NCBI GenBank assembly: GCA_023375675.1
Contig: JALQBC010000048.1
Coordinates: 1-64,000 of the forward strand
Length of the DNA stretch: 64,000 bases
Direction of reading: 5' to 3'
Origin: Cytospora piceicola
Taxonomy: Eukaryota; Ascomycota; Sordariomycetes; Diaporthales; Cytosporaceae
This document shows positions 55,905 through 64,000 of this stretch, one piece after another. How positions within the stretch are numbered: the stretch's first letter is position 1; each line of letters starts with the position of its first letter. Position numbers and translations under genes: made by a program. A model generated the notes under the pieces. That model did no database searches. It saw nothing but the letters and a program-made list of their open reading frames with translations, and was not told the DNA's origin.

Positions 55905-58215
55905 CTTGGCTACAGTAACGCAGAGTGTTCTTGGTGGCAGGTGTGGGTTTGCCGCTGTGGTGCTCCGAGGAAAGGCGAGGGTTTCTATTCTCTCCCGCTG
56001 GGATAGTCGTGAAGGAAATGCCCTCGTAATAGGTAGGTAGTAGTAGCTGAGGTACCTTTGAAGATCGGTTGGGAAGCTTGGTGGGATGTAGCAATGTAAC
56101 TTGGAGTTTGGTGGCTATCTACCTAGGTAGGTACGTAGATACATACTTTGGGTCGGTGCAGGTAGGAAATACGTCAACATGGGAACGGGGCGCCCTGGCG
56201 CCTGGCAATGTCTACTACCACAGTACACAGCATGTCAGGCAGGCTGGGCAGATAGATGGAGGGGCTGAGGGGCAACTGAAGGGGCAGGCTGGCAGGGAGG
56301 GGCCTGGAACCCTCTGACGTTCCATCAGTGGGGCGCCGAAGTTGGCTTCCTGCAGAGGCGCCTATCCGGTAGTTAACTCCAAGGTGGAGAGGAGGGGGCA
56401 ACGAAGAGAGGATACGAGAAACAACCTGGAAGTCCTAGATTCAAGGGTAGCCTCATCATTATCAATCAGCAGGAGGATGAATAAAGAAAGTTGACATATT
56501 ACACAGTAGTCGTTCTGCAAGTATCCGGGGAATATCCGACCCGAAGCACATCCATGGATGTCACTCCAGATGTCCGTCAAGACCTGCCCACCGGTATCGA
56601 GTACCTACCTACCAATAGCTACCTGGCTACCTGGCTACCACCATAGGTAAGTACCTGGCTATCACTATAGGTACCTACCTACCCAGGTAGGTACGTAGGT
56701 AATTCACTGCCCAGGTGGGTAGCGGTTAGCGTTCCAATACCGCAGCTGATGAGACGGTTACCGAGGACCAGTTCACCACCCGAGATCTTCTATGTGTGTG
56801 TCGAACAGACCTCACGTACACACCAGATGCTAGGTGATAAAACCTCACGTTTAGACTTCGTGGGCCGAGAGTAACCGTGACTCTTGCTTCACAGAGCATC
56901 GTCCCCGGCCACGGATTCAGGCGTCGGCATGCAAGTATCAACTAGGTGCATACCAAACATCCCGATAGCCTTGCAGAGTGCAGGCCACATGGATAGGCCC
57001 GTTTTGAAACATGTTTTCAGCCCGCGGAAAGAGTCATGGCTCAACAGAGCAGTGCTTCCGTGGCCATCCGGGACACTTCTCTCCTTTCACATACCTACCA
57101 TAGTAGGTAGTTTTGTTCCTACCCCAGGGCTCGTTCCCATCCGTATACGTACAGTACTGCGTCGGTTCTGACCCATTTGCAATGCAACTTTTTCGTAGTA
57201 GAACAGTCTGAACAACAGGATGTCTAGTGTGATATCCAACATATTCCGGTAGTGCTGTAGACCACCATGCAGTTCAAATTCCCAAAGTTATCAAGATACC
57301 TAAGTACGTATTGAGACAAAACAGTATGGCGTAGTATCTACCTAGGTACTTCTACTATGAATAGTGTCCGGGGGTCCCCACCCGCGCGTGACCACAGATG
57401 ATCAGCAGTCTTGAGCCCAAGGCTCCGGTCGTTTCAAGAATCCAGTAGACAATATAGTCCAATCGACTTGGCACAACCGTCTGCTCTACTTATTTGATAC
57501 TGTACGTACCTTACAGAGGTAGGTACAGCGGGTGCCATCATTCCTCAATGACTGACATACAGAAAGAAGTAGACGCCCATTCAAGCATTCAGGTGGCTTG
57601 CTTCTTCCAGCAGCATCTAGACAACTTCATCGCAGCTTTGCGGACCTGATCAGACACTGCACCCACGTGCTGAATATCTGTTTGATTGTCTGCGGGCCAA
57701 TTCAGCAGATTGTTCTTCAGGAGCACACAGTGCATTTCAATGCCAAAGGCAATCTTGGAATAAACCTAACCTAACCTAACCAAACCATTGATATCATCCC
57801 ACCACCAGACCTTCAAACGTTCACCGGCCCCACCAACTACATACCCGCTTCCTCTCAGAGGGGCTCCACAAGGAAGCTCGATCAGTAGCTCCCCGCGACC
57901 CACGCTGCGCTGTGCGCCAACCGGTTACCAAGCAGCAGCAGCCCAAGGTCGAGATACTTACTTAAGGTACCTTCAAACGCAACTGTCTCACCCTTCTGGA
58001 CAATTTACGTCAATCCGTATTTCAGTCACGCGTCTTGTCTCTCGTTACACCATTCCTGTGAGAGTTGAAGCTCGTAAAGTTGCACGACCTCGCCGCAACC
58101 ACCCGTACTCAGACAAGACCCAGTTGACCCTCGCCTACCTACCTGACTACCTGCAATAAGCAACACAGACAGACTACCCGGTTGGGAAACAAACAGTGGG
58201 ACCGCAGCAGCCACC
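55905..58215. promoter_or_regulatory. Divergent upstream region of DDI1 and the GNAT gene
   Basis: About 2.3 kb without a supported gene. It is the densest stretch for TACCTACC/GGTAGGTA-type motifs (56030-56150, 56599-56705, 57104, 57337, 57507). A CCTAA run (CCTAACCTAACCTAACC) lies at 57767-57780. Confidence 0.5.
56599..56705. repeat. Cluster of TACCTACC / GGTAGGTA motifs
   Basis: Nearly continuous imperfect copies of TACCTACC, GCTACCTGGCTACC and CAGGTAGGTACGTAGG, forming inverted arrangements. The same short motif recurs singly in most intergenic regions of the window. Confidence 0.75.
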
Positions 58216-59245
58216 ATGGCACCACCACCCCCAGACGACGCCGCCGCCCCTCAGGCCCCCTTCCAGGGCGACCTCGATGACGCCAGTGACGACGCCGCCA
58301 TCGACGACACCGACGACGTTGTCGACGACGAGTTCGCCGACCTGGCGAGGACCATAAGCGCCAAGCGACGAGAGGAGAAGGAGAAGGGCAGGGAGAACCG
58401 CATCCAGGAGATACTGCCCTTCCCCTTCGCGCCAAACATCCGACCACTGGGCATATCAGACCTGCAGTCTTGCGTCGCCCTCGAAAACGCCGCGTTTCTT
58501 GAGCCTCAGCACCGAGCCTCGCCAGAGAAGGTTTGCCCAGCTTCTACTTCTACTACCTATAACTTACATCCTGGGCGATCAGCCTTGGGGGTTGTGCAGA
58601 CCGTTTTGGCTGACAAGTCGCATGTCTAGTTCGAGTACCGCCTGACCAAATGCCCCGAGCTGAGTCTGGGTATTTTCTGCACCGTTGTTCCTGCTCTTGC
58701 CAAGGACTTCGACATAGAAACCCTCGCGACTGCCCATACTGTGGAGACGGATCGCGCAGACAACGCAAAGAGCGTGCTGTTGGCAAACATCGTGGCGACG
58801 GCTTCCGACTCCAAGACCGTCCAGGATAGCGACATGGAGATACCCGCGGACTGGAGAACGTCCAAGGCCAAGGATGTCCACAAGGGCCACGTGGAGGGTG
58901 GCCGCACCATCTGTCTACACACACTGGCCGTATCGCCCAGGCTGCAAGGATGTGGTCTAGGAAAGCTTGCGATGAAGTCGTTCATGCAGCAGATGAAGGG
59001 CCTCGGGGCCGAGCGCGTTGCTCTGATCTGTCAGGATGTACGTCTACCCCCGCCCCGTCACCGTTGACCGCCAAGATAGGTCTACTGATATTCCCAAACA
59101 GTATCTCGTGAGCTATTATGAGCGTTTTGGGTTCAAGCACGCGGGCAAGAGCAAGGCTCAGTTCGGTGGAGGTGGTTGGCACGACATGGTCTTTGATTTG
59201 CCGACGGCCCCGGCTACGTCGGGACCTGCTCAATCATCCAAGTAA
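58216..59245 (+). CDS. GNAT-family N-acetyltransferase
   Basis: Predicted acetyl-CoA-dependent acetyltransferase, similar in layout to the fungal arylalkylamine/polyamine acetyltransferase-type GNATs (yeast Paa1-like). Exons 58216-58530, 58630-59037 and 59102-59245 give 288 residues. An acidic N-terminal tail (about 1-45) is followed by NIRPLGISDLQSCVALENAA, where the GNAT fold starts. The acetyl-CoA loop is the Q/R-x-x-G-x-G/A motif in LAVSPRLQGCGLGKLAMKSF. The final exon has VSYYERFGFKHAGKSKAQFG, the usual beta-6/7 segment near the substrate site. The substrate cannot be fixed from sequence. The acidic extension is unusual in length. It converges on URA5, with 340 bp between stop codons. 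Confidence 0.87.
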
Positions 59246-59585
59246 CCTTTTCAAGCTGCCTCTACGCCCTCATCTTGGGCGTGATTTCTCGTGTCGGTAC
59301 CCACATGCTGATTATCCCCCCTCTTGGCTGTCCACCTGCGAGGTGGCCAGTTTGTCGGCAGGGAATTGGGAGTCAGGGCTCCCGGTATCGGCACCATTTA
59401 CGATCTGCACACACAGGCTGCTGGCGAGGCGTTCAGGATGTTGGCATCACGTTCGGTTTGTGACTCTTTGCTCTTCATGTTCATGTTAAGGGATGATAGA
59501 CGGACATGGCTAGGCAGAAAAGGAACACTTACCTAGGTACCTAGCAAAAAAACAAAACAAGCTATTCATGCAACTTGAGGCTAGT
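59246..59585. terminator. Convergent 3' region between the GNAT gene and URA5
   Basis: About 340 bp with both 3' UTRs. A TTACCTAGGTACCTAGC motif lies at 59530. No gene is seen. Confidence 0.45.
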
Positions 59586-60296
59586 CTAGTCACTGGCCTT
59601 GTACTTGCTCCGGTATTCCTCTATGCTCTTGATGGTCTCCGCTGAAGTCAAGTTCTTGCTCTTGACGCCATCGACGATGTCGTCCAGCGTAATGATGGCG
59701 AAAACAGGCACACCGAGCTCCTTCCTCAGCTCACCCATGGCGCTGGGCATGGGCTTGCTGTCGTCTCCGTCGGGTGAGGTCAGCTTCTCCATGCGGTCCA
59801 GCGCGACGACGATGCCGGCGACGTGGCCGCCCTCCTTGCGAATCTTCTCAATGGCCTCCCTCTTGGCCGTACCCGCGGTGATGACATCGTCCACAATCAA
59901 GACCTTCTTGCCCTTCAGCGGCGCACCCACAATGTTTCCGCCCTCCCCGTGGTCCTTGGCCTCCTTGCGGTCAAACGAGCACAGGGTGTCGGCGTGGGCT
60001 GCCGGGTCCAGCTCGCCCAGCTTCAGGTTCGTCAGGGTCGCGAGGGGGATGCCCTTGTAGGCGGGGCCGAAGACGACGTCGAAGTCAAAGTTCTCGAACT
60101 GCTGGCGGCCCTCGATGATGGCCTTGGCGAAGGCGGTTCCGATGGCGCCCTGGAGCTTCGCGGTGTAGAAGTCGCCGGCGTTGAAGAAGTAGGGCGAGAT
60201 GCGCTTGGACTTGAGCTCGAAGCTGCCGAACTTGAGGACCCCGCCATCGAGGGCGGCCTGCAGGAATTCGGCCTTGTAGGGGGCGAGGGTGGCCAT
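59586..60296 (-). CDS. URA5: Orotate phosphoribosyltransferase
   Basis: Joins orotate and PRPP to give OMP, the fifth step of de novo pyrimidine synthesis; cytosolic. Single exon, 236 residues beginning [20 protein letters not shown]. The PRPP-binding motif [13 protein letters not shown] is complete, and the flexible loop [20 protein letters not shown] carries the catalytic lysine region. [20 protein letters not shown] is the orotate-side N-terminal segment. The length and start agree with fungal URA5/URA10 enzymes. The open frame continues upstream to 60452, but that part does not resemble the family. Loss of this gene classically gives uracil auxotrophy and 5-FOA resistance in fungi. It is divergent from NOG1. 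Confidence 0.97.
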   Translation of the reverse strand: MATLAPYKAEFLQAALDGGVLKFGSFELKSKRISPYFFNAGDFYTAKLQGAIGTAFAKAIIEGRQQFENFDFDVVFGPAYKGIPLATLTNLKLGELDPAAHADTLCSFDRKEAKDHGEGGNIVGAPLKGKKVLIVDDVITAGTAKREAIEKIRKEGGHVAGIVVALDRMEKLTSPDGDDSKPMPSAMGELRKELGVPVFAIITLDDIVDGVKSKNLTSAETIKSIEEYRSKYKASD

Positions 60297-60953
60297 TCTG
60301 AATGTGTGTGACTTTGGTGGTCGAATCCGAAGTTGAACGTAAGAGATTTGCAAGTGCTGGACGTCTTCGGGCGAGTACTGCGTAGTTAAGACTAAGGGAG
60401 GCTTTTTTTTTTGGACTTCGGACCATGCCATCAGAAAAATTGAAGCCCCCAAGTCTTGCGGGGTCCGATATTGTTGTAAGTGGGGCCGCGCCGTTCGGGG
60501 CGGAATTAATTCCAGGGGCCTTGTGCCTGCAGATTACCATGTATATACCACAGTACGCGCTTCAGGTCTTCAATTCGGCGGAGGACGGTTTTCTATTGAC
60601 TTGGTGATACATCATGAGGCTGATATAGAATTCCAGTGGTTTAATATGAAATTTCAACTATCAAAAGACACAGGCTAGGAGGTTATACTCCCCTGTACGG
60701 TGTGATATTTAAGACTAGTCGCCCATCTGTCAGAGTGCAAATAACTTTCCCCGCTTATATTCACTATCGGTCCCTGAATCCATTATCGCCCAGGCCCAAA
60801 GGAAAAAAAGTCTTATCGACGCTTATCCGTGGACGTCTTGAATTTTTTTGCCCACCACCATAGGGGACTTCCTTACAAACTTCCTTTCCAACCTCAATCG
60901 GCTTCTCAAGAACCGATAAATTATCCCCTTGAGGCCACCACCACCACCTCAAA
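60297..60953. promoter_or_regulatory. Divergent promoter of URA5 and NOG1
   Basis: 657 bp between the two start codons, with no gene in it. A T-rich run lies near 60403-60412 (the URA5 side) and AAAAAAAG/AATTTTTTT near 60800-60850 on the NOG1 side. Confidence 0.5.
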
Positions 60954-63069
60954 ATGCCGCCCACGAAGACCCAGACTCAGTGGAAGGACGTATGTATTGC
61001 TCTTTTCATTACACACTTGGATGCAACCACTAACTCCTAGCACAGATTCCTCCGGTCCCCGATAGCACGGAGTTCCTCGACATCGTCCTGTCTCGGACAC
61101 AACGTCGACTTCCTACCCAGATCCGCGCAGGCTTCAAGATTTCTCGTATTCGAGCCTTCTACACTCGTAAAGTCAAGTACACTCAGGAGACATTCTCCGA
61201 GAAGATTGGCAACATTCTCGAGACCTTCCCCCGGATCAACGAGATTCACCCCTTCCACAAGGACCTTCTGCACACGCTTTACGACTCCGACCATTTCCGT
61301 ATTGCGCTTGGTCAGCTGTCAACAGCAAAGCATCTGATCGAGTCTATCAGCCGTGACTACGTGCGTCTCATCAAGTATGCGCAGTCACTGTTCCAATGCA
61401 AGCAGTTGAAGAGGGCCGGTCTTGGTCGTATGGCCACCATCGTCAAGCGCCTCAACAACCCGCTCAAGTACCTTGATGAGGTGCGACAGCATCTTGGTCG
61501 TCTGCCCTCCATCGACCCCAACACCCGAACTCTTGTCATTTGCGGCTACCCCAACGTCGGCAAGAGTAGTTTCCTCAAGTCCATCTCTCGCGCCGATGTT
61601 GACGTGCAACCTTACGCTTTCACGACCAAGTCCCTTTTCGCTGGTCACTTCGACTACAAATACCTTCGCTTCCAAGCCGTCGATACCCCTGGAGTTCTGG
61701 ACCACCCCCTTGAGGAGATGACTACCATTGAGATGCAGTCGATCACGGCGATTGCACACTTGCGGGCTGCGATCCTGTACTTCATGGATCTGTCGGAGCA
61801 GTGTGGTTACTCTGTCAAGGCCCAGTGTGCGCTTTTCAGGAGCATCAAGCCCCTCTTCGCTAAGAAGATCTGTTTCATTGTTATCAACAAGATCGACGTC
61901 ACTCGGCCTGAGGACCTCGACGCCGAGACACAGGCGGACCTGCAGTCTCTCCTCAAGTCCGGAGAGGTTGAGATGGTTCAGGCTAGTTGCAACACCCAGG
62001 AGGGTGTCCAGGCTGTCAAGAACGCGGCCTGTGAGAAGCTGATCGCGGAGCGTGTGGCCACGAAGCTCAAGGCCGGCCAGACAAGCAGCGGTGCTGCGGG
62101 CAGCCGACTGACGGATATCATGACCAGAATCCACGTGGCCCGGCCGATGGACGGCTCGACGCCCCTGGAGACGTTCATCCCAGAAGGTATCAAGGATAAG
62201 CAGAGATACGATATCAATGACCCCGAGAGGCGGAGGCTTGCAAGAGACCTTGAGGAGGAGAACGGTGGTGCTGGTGTCTTCAATGTGGACTTGCGAAAAG
62301 ACTACATGCTCGCAAACCCCGAGTGGAACTACGACAAGATGCCCGAGGTCATCGACGGAAAGAATGTTTTCGATTACGTCGACCCTGATATCGAGGCCAA
62401 GCTTGCCGCCCTTGAGGAGGAAGAGGAGCGCCTGGAGAAGGAAGGCTACTACGACTCGGAAGAAGAGATGGAGGACGATGAGGAGGAGGAGCTCCTGGAG
62501 AAGGCGAAGCTCATTCGTGAGAAGCACATGCTCATCCGCAACGAGGCCAGGATGAGGAAATCTCTCAAGAACCGGGCGATAATACCCCGTCCCAAGGTCA
62601 AGAAGCCTCTGTCACAGCTGGCAGACCACCTTGACCAGCTGGGCATTGACGCCACCGATGTCGAGGCCCGGGGCAGGCAGATGGCGCCGACCGCCCGTGG
62701 CCGGTCTCTTACGAGGAGCCGTGCCGCTACCGAGGATGCGGACGCCATGGATGTCGATGGTGCCACTCCTCGCGAGCGGTTGAGGTCCAAGAGCCGGGCA
62801 CGCAGCCAGGCACCTGCTACGGACAGAAGGAACGATGGTGTTACCGATGTCGTGACGCGTACGAAGGCCGAGAGGACGGCCAAGATTGCGCAGAGAAAGA
62901 TGAACAGGCTGGCGAAGGCCGGAGAGTCCGACAGACATATTGGCACCACTATGCCAAAGCATTTGGTAAGTCTCCCACTGAACAAACACTCCACTGGACT
63001 GAAACCAAGTACTAACTCCTCCAAAAGTTCGCTGGAAAGCGTGGTATGGGCAAGACTTCCCGTCGTTAA
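60954..63069 (+). CDS. NOG1: NOG1, nucleolar GTP-binding protein
   Basis: GTPase required for 60S ribosome assembly; in yeast it is on pre-60S particles from nucleolus to cytoplasm. Exons 60954-60989 (36 nt), 61046-62965 and 63028-63069 (42 nt) give 665 residues. It starts [20 protein letters not shown]. The four-helix N-terminal domain precedes the Obg/NOG G domain: G1 [10 protein letters not shown]2 region [14 protein letters not shown]3 [10 protein letters not shown]4 NKID and G5-like [10 protein letters not shown]. Then come the NOG1-specific [11 protein letters not shown] and an acidic coiled-coil segment, followed by the basic C-terminal tail ending [16 protein letters not shown]. The last 14 codons are in a separate exon; the open frame past 62965 is readthrough of the intron. 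Everything needed for GTP binding is present. Confidence 0.97.
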
Positions 63070-63415
63070 GGCATGTAAACATGGTTTGGTGGAAAAGTGG
63101 CGTTTGGCGAGCTTTGGGGGATTTGTGCTCAGGGCTTTTTTGTCCATTTCGATTCCCGAGATAGAAGTCTATTGCTTCTTCCATAGAGAGCAAGGGCCGC
63201 ATAGAGCCCATTTCCTGATATGATTCTCCTATTCGTGACAAGAATGTACATCGAGCACAGGCATCACCATACCAGACGATGAAAGTCGGTTTTCAATTCC
63301 ATGCACTATGAGAGATGGGCGGAACCCTACGTGCATATGACTACAATATCCGGGATTCAAGATGAAGGATGACGCCCTTGATTATCAGTAAGACTGGCTA
63401 TCTCTGGAGTTCCAA
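63070..63415. terminator. Convergent 3' region between NOG1 and ASK1
   Basis: About 345 bp containing both 3' UTRs, with no gene seen. Confidence 0.45.
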
Positions 63416-64000
63416 CTAGAATGTATCATCTGATATGTTGGTGTTCATTTTGACAATCGAAGGACTGTACTCAGAAGACTCCTCAGGCGCCATTCCAGCC
63501 GTTAAAAGAATATCGTCGACAATTCGCCTGCTGGCCTCTCGTGCTACACGACAACGTCAGCGCCCAGCACATATGCTACGTACCAGTATACAGGTCTTCA
63601 TGAAGTGGACAAACATACCTGGAGTCTGCAGCAGCTTCGAAGGGGGAAGCGCAAACTGTATCGTCTTGGGCGGACTCATGCCGCCGTACAAACCCTCCTC
63701 TCCCTCGTCGCTCCCCCAAGTGGCCTCGTCCTTCTGCCGCCCCCTGCTCCCCTCATTCTCAGGCGCGTACACGTCCTTCGTCTTCTTGGCCGTCGCCGGC
63801 GTCTGCACGCTGACCCCGGGGGTCCGCGGCCCGCCAGGCGTGGCACTAGGACGCCTACCGCGGCCGCCGCCCGCGTGCTTGACCGGGGACATGAAGGCCG
63901 CGCTGCGGAGGGTCGGGATGGCCATCTCGGGGGAGGACATGGGCTCGTCCTCCTGCCAGGCCGGCAGCTTGCCCTTGCCCTTGCCGCTGTTGGCCATGTC
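63416..64000 (-). CDS. ASK1: DASH complex subunit ASK1, 3' part
   Basis: Outer-kinetochore DASH/Dam1 complex subunit that couples kinetochores to spindle microtubules. The window ends inside the gene, so the conserved N-terminal helical domain is missing; the ATG at 63997 is internal. Exons 64000-63619 and 63543-63416 give 169 C-terminal residues. The match to fungal ASK1 tails is strong: LPAWQEDEPMSSPEMAIPTL, FMSPVKHAGG, TPGVSVQTPATAKKTKDVYA, YGGMSPPKTIQFALPPSKLL, then TPAREASRRIVDDILLTAG across the splice junction, and a short acidic end SDDTF. Several SP and TP sites (SSPEM, MSPV, TPGV, MSPPK) fit the known cyclin-dependent-kinase phosphorylation of this subunit. Confidence 0.86.

Noticed and set aside
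61385..62527. Minus-strand frame (380 codons) opposite NOG1
   Set aside because: Antisense shadow of a conserved coding exon, with no recognisable domain.
18661..64000. tRNA and rRNA genes
   Set aside because: I looked for A/B-box-like and 5S-like sequence in the gaps and saw none I could support; a covariance-model scan would be decisive.

Overview
The window looks like nuclear DNA of a filamentous ascomycete (Pezizomycotina), most likely a Sordariomycete. The genes carry short GT-AG introns of about 50-100 bp. They include a fungal Zn2Cys6 regulator, a LaeA-like methyltransferase and the fungal DASH subunit ASK1. Two AT-rich blocks show the mark of repeat-induced point mutation (RIP): CpA/TpG nearly absent while CpG is kept. 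No prokaryotic or viral features are seen. All functional calls are from reading translations; no database search was run.

Layout. 1-3240: AT-rich satellite of about 38 units, each built on a 22-bp perfect palindrome, running off the left edge and interrupted by a small GC-richer island (2542-2755). 3825-5832: prolyl-tRNA synthetase. 6211-18652: a 12.4-kb RIP-degraded hAT transposon with matching 18-bp terminal inverted repeats and a perfect 8-bp target duplication. It holds a nested 7.2-kb LTR retrotransposon (10966-18206) with 245-bp LTRs and its own 5-bp target duplication. The pair sits between two convergent genes. 19496-64000: ordinary euchromatin. In order: a Rad5/HLTF-like SNF2 helicase (-), a doubtful basic ORF (-), AIM41/YqeY (-), a LaeA-like methyltransferase (-), a gene-poor 4 kb, type II PI 4-kinase (-), gamma-tubulin complex GCP2 (-), proteasome alpha-5 (+), a Zn2Cys6 transcription factor (-), a 3.9-kb gap, a secreted GH78-type enzyme (-), RRP8 (+), DDI1 (-), a GNAT acetyltransferase (+), URA5 (-), NOG1 (+) and the 3' part of ASK1 (-).

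How the genes relate. Most are unlinked housekeeping functions: translation (ProRS), ribosome biogenesis (RRP8, NOG1), proteasome and ubiquitin (PUP2, DDI1), mitosis (GCP2, ASK1), pyrimidine synthesis (URA5) and lipid signalling (PI4K). RRP8, NOG1 and ProRS share the growth theme but are not arranged as a unit. The LaeA-like methyltransferase, the Zn2Cys6 factor and the GH78 enzyme are accessory-type genes, each beside long intergenic DNA. No secondary-metabolite backbone gene is present.

Gene models were built by hand, and exon ends were checked for reading-frame continuity. Notable structures are a start codon split by an intron in DDI1, a probable GC-AG intron in GCP2, and a likely 54-nt in-frame intron in the methyltransferase. 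The least explained element is the palindrome satellite: its 72- and 93-bp spacings differ by two helical turns and add up to about 165 bp.
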